This document shows, piece by piece, positions 7,883 to 15,543 of a stretch of 15,910 nucleotides of DNA. The number at the start of each line of letters is the position of its first letter. The first letter of the stretch is position 1. The DNA is from Bacteroides sp. Lineage in GTDB: Bacteria; Bacteroidota; Bacteroidia; Bacteroidales; Bacteroidaceae. The stretch covers positions 1-15,910 of the forward strand of contig JAJPZL010000175.1 in the NCBI GenBank assembly GCA_021204375.1. The letters are read 5' to 3'. The notes below the pieces were generated by a model. The model had not been told where the DNA came from. It saw nothing but the letters and a program-made list of their open reading frames with translations, and did not search any database. The position numbers and the translations under genes are program-made.

Positions 7883-8724
7883 TGTTTTTCAGCTCTATTC
7901 TCCAACACTCTCTGTTCCTCCTGTCCGTGACGGGATATAACACGTACATCACTCAGCTTTCCGAAGTCGGCAGCCAGCTTCACCCGGAGCAGATAGGAGA
8001 GTCCATCGTTGGAATCGGTCATACCATCCACCACACCTACCATAACCCCTTCCGGAAAGACCGTAGAATATCCACTGGTCACCACCGTATCCCCCCGGTT
8101 AAATTTAGAGTGACGCAGCAGGTCGCGCAGGTAGACATACCGGGGATCTCCCTGTTCCCACTGAAGATATCCGAAATAGTCGCTTCCTTTGATCTTACAA
8201 CTGATATTGGACTTACTGTTCAGTACCGAGATCACCACCGAATAGTGAGAGGAGGTCATATAGACAATCCCTACCACTCCACTTCCGTTAACGACTCCCA
8301 TTTCGGGACGGATCCCATCCGTACTCCCTTTATCCAGTGTAATATAGTTATTGCTGTTGAAGATACTATTCTTAATAACGCGTGCCTTGAAAAGGTCATA
8401 GTCACCCGAATGAGCCTCCTGCAGGCTAAGGATAGCAGCAGAATCATTTCCTATATCCAGCAACGTCCGCTCCAGTTCGCTGATGCGTGACTCCAGGAGC
8501 ATATTCCGGTCCAGTAACTCTTCGTTCACTCCATTTAAATGAAAATAGGAAGTAATACTTCCCGAAACATCATACACCTTACCGGCCACGTAGTTGCTGG
8601 AGGTGAACCAGGCACTTTTCTGGTAATGGTTAAAACGTAATAACAACACAAAACAGATAACCTCCAGTAAAATAAAGAGGAACCAGTGATTATACCTGAT
8701 CAGGAAGTTGATTAAATTCCGCAT
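7879..8724 (-). CDS. mreC: Rod shape-determining protein MreC
   Basis: Bitopic protein whose periplasmic part binds and activates PBP2 in the elongasome. The 281 residues comprise a short cytoplasmic N-terminus, one membrane segment (about 14-30), a short helical/coiled-coil stretch (about 66-90, with NEELLDRNMLLESRISELER) and the paired beta domains (about 111-265). Typical MreC stretches are NNYITLDKGSTDGIRPEMGV (125-144), GVVGIV (149-154) and GDTVVTSGYSTVFPEGVMVG (211-230). Length is close to Bacillus MreC. The start has an AGGAG at 8728-8732, only 3 bases from the ATG, so close that its use is doubtful. An 89-base gap with a terminator-like hairpin separates it from mreB; it overlaps mreD by 4 bases. 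Confidence 0.95.
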   Translation of the reverse strand: MRNLINFLIRYNHWFLFILLEVICFVLLLRFNHYQKSAWFTSSNYVAGKVYDVSGSITSYFHLNGVNEELLDRNMLLESRISELERTLLDIGNDSAAILSLQEAHSGDYDLFKARVIKNSIFNSNNYITLDKGSTDGIRPEMGVVNGSGVVGIVYMTSSHYSVVISVLNSKSNISCKIKGSDYFGYLQWEQGDPRYVYLRDLLRHSKFNRGDTVVTSGYSTVFPEGVMVGVVDGMTDSNDGLSYLLRVKLAADFGKLSDVRVISRHGQEEQRVLENRAEKQ

Positions 8725-8746
8725 ATACTCCTATAAATGACAAATA

Positions 8747-8792
8747 ATGAAAAACGAACCGGTACTTCTGTAAGATCCGGTTCATTTTCCAC
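8747..8792 (-). terminator. Terminator-like hairpin between mreB and mreC
   Basis: On the minus strand AAAATGAACCGG (complement of 8777-8788) can pair with CCGGTTCGTTTT (complement of 8751-8762). The stem is 12 pairs with one mismatch, around a 14-base loop that can form three further pairs (CTT with AAG). It is followed by TCATTATTTG, so the last stem T's and the tail give a U-rich end. It begins 26 bases after the mreB stop. Because mreC, mreD, mrdA and rodA have no visible promoter of their own, it may act as a partial terminator that lets some polymerase through. The stem is symmetric, so a plus-strand role cannot be excluded. Confidence 0.5.
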
Positions 8793-8813
8793 TACTCCAA
8801 TACTATCTTTTTT

Positions 8814-9836
8814 TTATCTCATTAAGAATGAGAAACGATCTACATTCTTTAGGGCTACTCCCGTACCTTTAGCCACAGCATGCAACGGATCTTCTGCAAT
8901 GTGGAAAGGAATATTGATCTTATCGATAAGACGTTTATCCAGACCACGCAACAGCGCACCACCACCGGCGAGATAGATACCGTTGTGTACAATATCCGCA
9001 TAGAGTTCAGGCGGAGTACATTCCAGTGCACTCAGGATAGCCGTTTCAATCTTGGCGATCGATTTTTCCAGGCAGTGAGCTACCTCCTGATAGCATACAG
9101 GCACCTCCATCGGTAAAGCAGTAATACGGTTCGGACCATGTACAATGTAGTCTTCGGGACCATCCTCGCCCAGTTCGGTAAGAGCGGCACCTACATGGAT
9201 CTTGATACGCTCAGCCATACGCTCACTCACTTTCACATTGTGCTGACGGCTCATGTACTCCTGAATATCGGCTGTCAGATCATCTCCTGCAATACGGATC
9301 GAGTTGTTGGAAACGATCCCTCCTAAAGAAATCACGGCAATTTCGGTAGATCCCCCACCTATATCCACGATCATATTTCCTTCGGGCGCCTCTACGTCAA
9401 TACCAATCCCAATGGCAGCAGCCATCGGTTCGAAGATCAGGTAAACGTCTCTTCCTCCGGCATGCTCGGCAGAGTCGCGCACCGCACGAAGTTCTACTTC
9501 CGTACTGCCGGAAGGGACACCGATCACCATCCGGAGAGAGGGTGAGAAAAGGTGATTGCGGGTATTGACCATCTTGATCAATCCTCTCATCATCTGTTCA
9601 CAGGCGTAGAAGTCGGCGATCACTCCGTCACGCAGCGGACGGATAGTACGTATATTTTCGTGGGTCTTTTCATGCATCAGCTTTGCTTTCTCACCGACCG
9701 CGATCATTTTGTCGGTGTGCCTGTCGAGTGCCACTACCGAAGGTTCATCCACCACAATTTTTCCATTGGTGATGATGATGGTATTGGCGGTTCCCAGGTC
9801 TATCGCAATTTCTTGTGTAAAAGAGAATAATCCCAT
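8814..9836 (-). CDS. mreB: Actin-like cell-shape protein MreB
   Basis: Bacterial actin homologue that forms membrane-bound filaments guiding lateral wall synthesis. The 340 residues match the family length. Actin-fold ATPase motifs are complete: phosphate 1 DLGTANT (13-19), FEPMAAAIG (135-143, with Glu136 at the catalytic position), phosphate 2 DIGGGSTEI (158-166) and adenosine LAGGGALLRG (289-298). VIGVPSGST (104-112) is also typical. The N-terminal MGLFSFTQEI resembles the membrane-touching start of other MreB proteins. The ATG follows a purine-rich AACAAACAAT leader without Shine-Dalgarno. The gene is bracketed by a hairpin plus T-run after purH and another before mreC, which suggests that its level is set separately from the rest of the operon. 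Confidence 0.98.
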   Translation of the reverse strand: MGLFSFTQEIAIDLGTANTIIITNGKIVVDEPSVVALDRHTDKMIAVGEKAKLMHEKTHENIRTIRPLRDGVIADFYACEQMMRGLIKMVNTRNHLFSPSLRMVIGVPSGSTEVELRAVRDSAEHAGGRDVYLIFEPMAAAIGIGIDVEAPEGNMIVDIGGGSTEIAVISLGGIVSNNSIRIAGDDLTADIQEYMSRQHNVKVSERMAERIKIHVGAALTELGEDGPEDYIVHGPNRITALPMEVPVCYQEVAHCLEKSIAKIETAILSALECTPPELYADIVHNGIYLAGGGALLRGLDKRLIDKINIPFHIAEDPLHAVAKGTGVALKNVDRFSFLMR

Positions 9837-9855
9837 ATTGTTTGTTTCTGTTTTT

Positions 9856-9887
9856 ATGTAAAAAGCAAAGAGCCTCCCTGCCCTTTG
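9856..9887 (-). terminator. Terminator-like hairpin between purH and mreB
   Basis: On the minus strand CAAAGGGC (complement of 9880-9887) pairs with GCTCTTTG (complement of 9866-9873) over eight pairs including one G-T, around a six-base AGGGAG loop. It is directly followed by CTTTTTACAT, a five-T run. It starts 10 bases after the purH stop and ends shortly before mreB. This is the shape of an intrinsic terminator, but full termination would leave mreB with no promoter in the ~20 remaining bases. Partial read-through or an internal promoter in purH is therefore implied. Confidence 0.55.
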
Positions 9888-9897
9888 TCCTGTTTGG

Positions 9898-11421
9898 TTA
9901 ATGTTTGAAATGACGGAAACCGGTCATTACCATCGACATTCCATGTTCGTTGCAATAGTCTACCGTCAGTTGATCCCTGACAGAACCTCCCGGTTGGATC
10001 ACTGCTGTAATTCCTTCGTTCCCGGCAATCTCCACACAATCGGGGAAGGGGAAGAAGGCATCGGATGCCATGACGGAACCCTGCAGGTCAAAGTTAAAGG
10101 ATTTAGCCTTCTCGATAGCCTGCTTCAGGGCATCTATACGAGAAGTTTGTCCCACTCCACTGGCGATCAGCTGCTTTCCTTTGGCCAGCACAATAGCGTT
10201 CGATTTACTGTTCTTTACGATCTTGTTGGCAAACAACATATCTTCTACCTCCTGCGGGGTCGGCTCTTTCTCAGTAGCTGTTTTCAGGTCGGCCTCTGTT
10301 TCGGTCTTCAGGTCTCTCTCCTGTACCAACACTCCATTGAGCAGGGAGCGAACCTGTTTTTTAGGCAGAGAAGCCTCTTTACGAACCAGGATAATGCGGT
10401 TCTTTTTCTGGCCCAGTATCTCCAGAGCATCCACATCATAGTCCGGAGCAATGATCACTTCAAAGAATATCTTATCGATCTCTTCGGCAGCTGCTTTGTC
10501 AATTACCGTGTTGGTAATGAGCACACCCCCGAAAGCAGATACCGGATCGGCAGCCAGGGCATCGTTCCATGCTTCCAATACCGTAGGACGGGAAGCCAGC
10601 CCACACGCATTATTATGTTTCAGGATCGCAAATGTAATATCTTCGAACTCATCGATCAGCTCGACAGCCGCATTGATATCCAACAGGTTGTTGTAAGAGA
10701 TCTCTTTTCCGTGGATCTGGTCAAAAACCGCATCCAGGTTCCCATAGAAGAGACCTTTCTGGTGCGTGTTCTCTCCGTAACGAAGGGTTTTGGCATCGTT
10801 GGCCGAAAAGCGGAACGCTGACCCTTCTTCCCCGTCAAAATAGTTGAAGATGGCTGAATCGTAATGAGAAGAGACAGCAAAGGCCTCTTTGGCAAACCAG
10901 CGGCGCTCTTCCAGTGAAGTAGTGGTACCGTGTTCAACCAGCATATCGAAAAGGGGTTTGTACTGCATTTGTGAAGCCACGATCACTACATCGTTGTAGT
11001 TCTTGGCAGCAGCCCGTATCAAAGAGATACCGCCGATATCGATCTTTTCAATGATAGCCGCATCATCCGCCCCCGAAGCGACAGTGGCTTCAAAAGGATA
11101 CAGATCCACGATCACCAGGTCGATCTCGGGAATTTCATATTTTTCAATCTGTTGCATATCCTGCTCCAGGCCTCTGCGGCACAGGATACCCCCGAACACT
11201 TTCGGATGCAACGTCTTTACTCTTCCACCCAGAATAGAAGGATAAGAGGTAAGGTCTTCTACCGCTTTACAGGGATATCCCAGCGATTCAATAAACTGAC
11301 GGGTACCTCCCGTAGAGAGGAATTCCACTCCCTCTTCATGAAGTTTTGTGATAATTTCATCCACCCCTTCTTTATGGTAACCCGATACAAGAGCGGTTTT
11401 TATTCTCTTTGTTCCAGACAT
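9898..11421 (-). CDS. purH: Bifunctional AICAR formyltransferase / IMP cyclohydrolase
   Basis: Catalyses the last two steps of purine synthesis: formyl transfer from 10-formyl-THF to AICAR, then ring closure to IMP. At 507 residues it is full length (E. coli 529). The N-terminal MGS-like cyclohydrolase domain (about 1-150) shows STGGT (36-40) and RVKTLHPKVFGGIL (67-80; many homologues have His where Phe76 stands). The transformylase domain shows RYGENTHQ (214-221), the catalytic Lys-His pair in KHNNACG (K268-H269), SAFGGV (295-300), KSNAIV (406-411), SDAFFPFPD (453-461) and IQPGGSVRD (475-483). A -7 promoter box lies 28-35 bases upstream of the ATG, so it starts its own transcript. mreB follows after 61 bases holding a terminator-like hairpin. 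Confidence 0.97.
   Translation of the reverse strand: MSGTKRIKTALVSGYHKEGVDEIITKLHEEGVEFLSTGGTRQFIESLGYPCKAVEDLTSYPSILGGRVKTLHPKVFGGILCRRGLEQDMQQIEKYEIPEIDLVIVDLYPFEATVASGADDAAIIEKIDIGGISLIRAAAKNYNDVVIVASQMQYKPLFDMLVEHGTTTSLEERRWFAKEAFAVSSHYDSAIFNYFDGEEGSAFRFSANDAKTLRYGENTHQKGLFYGNLDAVFDQIHGKEISYNNLLDINAAVELIDEFEDITFAILKHNNACGLASRPTVLEAWNDALAADPVSAFGGVLITNTVIDKAAAEEIDKIFFEVIIAPDYDVDALEILGQKKNRIILVRKEASLPKKQVRSLLNGVLVQERDLKTETEADLKTATEKEPTPQEVEDMLFANKIVKNSKSNAIVLAKGKQLIASGVGQTSRIDALKQAIEKAKSFNFDLQGSVMASDAFFPFPDCVEIAGNEGITAVIQPGGSVRDQLTVDYCNEHGMSMVMTGFRHFKH
10089..10096 (-). promoter_or_regulatory. Candidate internal -7 box inside purH for mreB
   Basis: The minus strand reads TAACTTTG, a full match to the Bacteroidetes -7 consensus TAnnTTTG, about 250 bases upstream of mreB and within purH codons for Phe-Asn-Phe-Asp. 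No TTTG-type -33 box is seen at the proper distance. A match of this kind is expected by chance about once per few kilobases, so this is a candidate only. Confidence 0.2.
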
Positions 11422-11448
11422 TTATTTGTGAATTAAGTAATTGATGCG

Positions 11449-11456
11449 CAAAGTTA
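11449..11456 (-). promoter_or_regulatory. purH promoter, -7 box
   Basis: The minus strand reads TAACTTTG, matching the Bacteroidetes primary sigma -7 box TAnnTTTG. Transcription would begin roughly at 11440-11445, giving a leader of about 20-25 bases before the purH ATG at 11421. The sequence upstream is AT-rich, but no TTTG -33 box is present at about 19-21 bases. It sits in the 79-base gap after the peptidase gene. Confidence 0.6.
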
Positions 11457-11500
11457 AAAAATAATGTTCATTTCTCTTATAAATAAATTAGAAAAAAGTA

Positions 11501-13534
11501 CTACCAGATAGATACCCGCTCAGCGGTCGGAACATATATAGGATCGTCCGGTGTAATTCCAAAAGAATCATACCACACTTCGATATGCGGCAGTGCTCCG
11601 TTCACACGCCATTTAGAGAGCGAGTGAGGATCAATCTTAGTCAAACGGAGTATCTCTTCCGAACGGATGTTGCAGGCCCAGAGATTGGCATAGGCCAGGA
11701 AGAAACGCTGATCGGCCGTAAAGCCCTCTACAGGTTTCAACGGAGCTTTGGCCGTCGCATTTTTATAAGCCTGGAAAGAGACTTTCAAACCACCGTAATC
11801 GGCAATATTTTCTCCCAGCGTGAACTTACCGTTGGCCTGTACACCGGGAGCCACCTCGATGTGATCAAAGAAGTCTACCATTACCTGTGCACGGGCATCA
11901 AAGTTACGGGCATCTTCTTCCGTCCACCAATCCTTCAGGTTTCCCTCTTTATCGTACTGTCTGCCCTGGTCATCAAATCCATGGGTCATTTCATGGCCGA
12001 TCACCACCCCGATGGCTCTGTAATTGAACGCATCGTCCGCCTGCATATCAAAGAAAGGATATTGCAGGATACCGGCCGGGAAACAGATCTCGTTGGTAGT
12101 AGGGTTGTAGTAAGCATTCACGGTCTGCGGGGTCATGAACCATTCATCCCGGTCGACCGGTTTTCCGGCTTTACTAGGCATATAGTCATATTCAAAGCGG
12201 CTGGAACGTTTTTCATTCTCCCAGTAAGAGTCGTCCTTAATTTCCAGCCCGCTGTAATCTCTCCATTTATCCGGATAGCCGATCTTGACATGGAAAGTAG
12301 CCAGCTTCTCCAGCGCTTTCTCCTTGGTCTCGGCACCCATCCACTCCAACGCCTCTATACGCTCTCCCAAAGCGATCTGTAGGTTCTTCACTAAGGCCAG
12401 CATACGCTCTTTGGCAGCCGGTGGAAAGTACTTCTCGGTGTACATCTGCCCTACCGCTTCACCAAACGAACCGTCTACATGGGCAACCGCCCGTTTCCAG
12501 CGGGGCTGCATCTCCTCTTTACCAGACATGGTTTTGCCGTAGAAATCGAAATTCTGTGCGTAGAGTTCATCACTTAGGTAGGTAGCGGCACTATCTATCA
12601 GCTTCCACCGGAAGTAGGCGATCTGCTCTTCAAGTGATACCGTCTCCATAAGGACGGCAACTTCTTTTACAAAAGGCAACTGGCTGATATTTATTTCGGT
12701 GATATCCCTTAAACCGAATCCGGCCAGATAGGCGTCCCAGTCAAACGCAGAGATCTCCTTTTTCACCTCTTCCAGGGTCAGCTTATTATAGTTGGCATAC
12801 GGGTCCCGCAGTTCTACATTGGAGAAAGAGGCCTTTGCGAGGCGGGTCTCGATCGTCATTACTGCCTTCATAGATTGAGTGGCCTCTTGCTCTGTAAAAC
12901 CGGTCAGGGAGAACATTTTTACGATATGTTCTTTGTATTTCTTCCGGATGTTGCGGGTATTCTCATCCTCTTCCAGATAATAGTCCCGTTCCCCCATACC
13001 CAATCCACGCTGATAGGTCTGTACCAGGTTCATGGAACTATTTATTTCGTCGGCTCCTACATAGAGCATAAAATAGGGAGAAAGACCGTTGCGGGTCATT
13101 TCAGCAAACAACGGATAGAGCTCCTGTTTACTTTGGATGGCAGAGATCCTCTCCAGGTCTTTCCGGATAGGAGCGACTCCTTCGGCGTTCAGCTTTACGC
13201 TGTCCATAGCGATGTTGTAGAGATCACCGATCTTCTGGGCCACCGAACCGGGTTCATGGCTATGGGCAGCCAGCCCTTCAATGAGTTCTTTTAACTGCTC
13301 GCGGTTGTTCTCACGCAGATAGTCGAACGAGCCAAACCGGGCATATTCGGCAGTAAGCGGATGGTTCTTCATCCAGCCTCCGCAGGCGTACTGATAAAAA
13401 TCCGTACCGGGAGCCACCGTAGTATCCAGGTTAGCCAGATCAATGCCGGAGCGCTTTGCGCCCCCGTTATTGGTAGTACATCCTGTTCCCATAAAAGATA
13501 GTGCTATAAGTGGTAAGTAATATTTTAGTTTCAT
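11501..13534 (-). CDS. pepO: M13 (neprilysin-like) zinc metallopeptidase lipoprotein
   Basis: Secreted zinc endopeptidase of the neprilysin/PepO family, which cleaves small peptides. With the start chosen here it has 677 residues. Zinc motif HEMTH has His514, Glu515 and His518; the third ligand lies in GENIADYGG (Glu575, with Asp579). NAYYNPTTNEICFPAGIL (about 473-490) is the substrate-binding stretch, and the protein ends VSIW, like neprilysin's C-terminal Trp. The signal peptide MKLKYYLPLIALSFMGTGC suggests lipidation at Cys19, though -3 is Gly rather than Leu. I chose the ATG at 13534 because it opens a standard signal peptide. The ATG at 13546 forms TAATG with the upstream stop and would add only four residues; a start at 13594 would put 16 more non-signal residues in front. 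The gene is probably co-transcribed with the ABC-F gene. Confidence 0.93.
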   Translation of the reverse strand: MKLKYYLPLIALSFMGTGCTTNNGGAKRSGIDLANLDTTVAPGTDFYQYACGGWMKNHPLTAEYARFGSFDYLRENNREQLKELIEGLAAHSHEPGSVAQKIGDLYNIAMDSVKLNAEGVAPIRKDLERISAIQSKQELYPLFAEMTRNGLSPYFMLYVGADEINSSMNLVQTYQRGLGMGERDYYLEEDENTRNIRKKYKEHIVKMFSLTGFTEQEATQSMKAVMTIETRLAKASFSNVELRDPYANYNKLTLEEVKKEISAFDWDAYLAGFGLRDITEINISQLPFVKEVAVLMETVSLEEQIAYFRWKLIDSAATYLSDELYAQNFDFYGKTMSGKEEMQPRWKRAVAHVDGSFGEAVGQMYTEKYFPPAAKERMLALVKNLQIALGERIEALEWMGAETKEKALEKLATFHVKIGYPDKWRDYSGLEIKDDSYWENEKRSSRFEYDYMPSKAGKPVDRDEWFMTPQTVNAYYNPTTNEICFPAGILQYPFFDMQADDAFNYRAIGVVIGHEMTHGFDDQGRQYDKEGNLKDWWTEEDARNFDARAQVMVDFFDHIEVAPGVQANGKFTLGENIADYGGLKVSFQAYKNATAKAPLKPVEGFTADQRFFLAYANLWACNIRSEEILRLTKIDPHSLSKWRVNGALPHIEVWYDSFGITPDDPIYVPTAERVSIW

Positions 13535-13545
13535 AACATTGTTCA

Positions 13546-15498
13546 TTAATTGTTCAGTGATAATTCTTCCAGTTCGAGCGAGACACTCTCCCACTCCTCG
13601 ACCACCTGGTCGAGCTCTTTTTTCAAAGCCTGGTGCTTTTCGTACAAAGAGAGATCGGCCGCTCCTTCGGGAGTAGCTATTTCCGCCTCCATACCCGCAA
13701 TTCTCTCTTCCAGCTCTTCGATCTGTTTTTCACAGGCTGTTACCTGTTTCTCCAGCTTTCTGATCTGCTTATTCTGCTCTTTCAACGCTTCATAAGAGAG
13801 TTTATTCTCTGCGGGATTCTCCTTTTTAACGGATAGGGTGGTAGGCGAAGCCGAAAGCGACGGAGCAGCACTCTGCAACTCTGCCAGCGATTCCATCTTC
13901 TTCTTTTGCAGAAAATCGTAAATTCCTCCCAGATGCTCTTTCACTTTACCACTCCCAAACTCATATACTTTGGATACCAGTCCGTCCAGGAACTCACGGT
14001 CATGCGAAACCACAATAACCGTACCGTCAAACTCACGGATCGCATCTTTCAATACATCCTTGGAACGCATATCAAGGTGGTTGGTAGGCTCATCCAGGAT
14101 CAGCAGATTAACCGGTTCCAGCAACAATTTGATCATAGCCAGGCGGCTACGCTCTCCGCCGGAGAGTACCTTTACTTTTTTATCCGAAGCCTCTCCTCCA
14201 AACATAAAGGCCCCCAGTATATCCCGTATTTTGGTACGGATATCGCCCTTGGCAACATAATCGATCGTATCAAAAACAGTGCGGTTCTCATCCAGCAACT
14301 GCGCCCGATTCTGGGCAAAATAGCCGATCTGCACATTGTGCCCGATGGTTAGTTTTCCCTCAAAACCAATTTCTCCCAAAATACATTTCACCAGGGTAGA
14401 TTTACCTTCTCCGTTCTTTCCGACAAATGCTACTTTTTCTCCCCGGTTAATAGTGAGATCCACATTTCCGAAGACCAGGTGGTCACCGTAGGATTTGGCG
14501 ACATCCTCACAGATCACCGAATAGTTGCCGGAGCGGGAGGCAGGCGGGAACTTCAGTCGTAAAGAGCTGTTATCCTCCTCATCGATCTCAATCCGGTCAA
14601 TCTTCTCCAGTTGTTTGATGCGGCTCTGTACCTGCACCGCTTTGGTCGCCTTATAGCGGAAACGTTCAATAAAATCTTCCGTATCCTGTATCTGTTTCTG
14701 CTGATTCTCGTAGGCCCGTGTCTGTTGTTCCCTCCGTTCTTTCCGAAGTTCCACGAACCGGGAATAGGGTACCTTATAATCGTAGGTTCTCCCGCAACTG
14801 ATCTCTATGGTACGGGTGGTGACATTATCCAGGAAAGCCCGGTCGTGAGATACCAGAACCACCGCATTGGCACGGGTAGAGAGGAAATTCTCTAACCACT
14901 GGATACTCTCAATATCGAGGTGGTTAGTAGGTTCATCCAGTAACAATATATCCGGACGGCGAAGCAACAGTTTGGCAAGTTCAATCCGCATCCGCCAGCC
15001 ACCACTGAATTCAGAGGTAGACCGGTTAAAATCTCCCCGGCTAAAACCAAGCCCCATCAGAGTGCGTTCAATCTTGGCCTGGAAATTGGTTCCTCCCATC
15101 ATCAGGAAGCGTTCATTCTCCTGCGTAAAGCGGTCAATCAGTTTATGGTAACTTTCCGAGTCGTAGTCGGTACGCTCTTCCAGCTCTTTTTTCATCGTTT
15201 CTAGCCCTTGTTGCAGCTCGAAAATATGTTCAAAAGCCAGTTCGGCCTCTTCCATGACTGTCCGTACATCGCTCAGTATCATCACCTGCGGCAGATAACC
15301 AATGGTCACATCGCGGGGAGCACTGACCACTCCATCAGTCGGCATCTGCATACCGGCCAGTATTTTGAGCATGGTAGATTTACCGGCACCGTTCTTACCG
15401 ACCAGCGCAATACGGTCTTTTTTATTTATAACGTAGGATACATCTTCAAAAAGTGGGGTAGCATTGAATTCTACCTTGAGTCTCTCAACTGAAATCAT
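13546..15498 (-). CDS. ABC-F family ATPase (ribosome-associated)
   Basis: Soluble duplicated ABC ATPase of the ABC-F family, whose members bind the ribosomal E site to aid translation or give antibiotic protection. It has 650 residues and no membrane segment. NBD1 has Walker A GKNGAGKST (34-42), signature SGGW (165-168), Walker B ILLLDEPTNHLD (184-195) and H-loop SHD (217-219). A charged linker (about 250-310) is the region that reaches the peptidyl-transferase centre. NBD2 has GKNGEGKST (360-368), LSGGER (445-450), LLILDEPTNHLD (465-476) and SHD (498-500). Both catalytic glutamates (Glu189, Glu470) are present. A C-terminal coiled coil (about 565-645) recalls Uup and YheS-type proteins. I cannot place it in a subfamily by eye, and nothing shows drug resistance. 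The stop overlaps the alternative peptidase ATG as TAATG. Confidence 0.94.
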   Translation of the reverse strand: MISVERLKVEFNATPLFEDVSYVINKKDRIALVGKNGAGKSTMLKILAGMQMPTDGVVSAPRDVTIGYLPQVMILSDVRTVMEEAELAFEHIFELQQGLETMKKELEERTDYDSESYHKLIDRFTQENERFLMMGGTNFQAKIERTLMGLGFSRGDFNRSTSEFSGGWRMRIELAKLLLRRPDILLLDEPTNHLDIESIQWLENFLSTRANAVVLVSHDRAFLDNVTTRTIEISCGRTYDYKVPYSRFVELRKERREQQTRAYENQQKQIQDTEDFIERFRYKATKAVQVQSRIKQLEKIDRIEIDEEDNSSLRLKFPPASRSGNYSVICEDVAKSYGDHLVFGNVDLTINRGEKVAFVGKNGEGKSTLVKCILGEIGFEGKLTIGHNVQIGYFAQNRAQLLDENRTVFDTIDYVAKGDIRTKIRDILGAFMFGGEASDKKVKVLSGGERSRLAMIKLLLEPVNLLILDEPTNHLDMRSKDVLKDAIREFDGTVIVVSHDREFLDGLVSKVYEFGSGKVKEHLGGIYDFLQKKKMESLAELQSAAPSLSASPTTLSVKKENPAENKLSYEALKEQNKQIRKLEKQVTACEKQIEELEERIAGMEAEIATPEGAADLSLYEKHQALKKELDQVVEEWESVSLELEELSLNN

Positions 15499-15535
15499 CT
15501 TCTTTTTACTCTTAACTCTCTCTCATTAAAAGCTA

Positions 15536-15543
15536 CAAAGATA
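15536..15543 (-). promoter_or_regulatory. ABC-F gene promoter, -7 box
   Basis: The minus strand reads TATCTTTG, a full match to the Bacteroidetes -7 consensus TAnnTTTG, 38-45 bases upstream of the ATG at 15498. A TTTG exists further upstream but is about 31 bases away, too far for a normal -33 box. Probably drives the ABC-F and peptidase pair. Confidence 0.6.

Noticed and set aside
7882..8490. 202-codon plus-strand frame opposite mreC
   Set aside because: Antisense to a well supported mreC whose length and motifs are normal.
9901..10821. 306-codon open frame on the plus strand opposite purH
   Set aside because: It lies wholly antisense to a purH reading frame with intact catalytic motifs, shows no family motif, and has no promoter or start signal; it is a by-product of purH codon use.
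11585..12382. 265-codon plus-strand frame opposite the M13 peptidase
   Set aside because: Shadow of the zinc-peptidase coding strand, with no recognisable domain.
13546..15498. ABC-F protein as an antibiotic-resistance determinant
   Set aside because: Housekeeping context, no mobile element nearby, and a Uup/YheS-like coiled-coil tail; nothing in the sequence marks a resistance subfamily.
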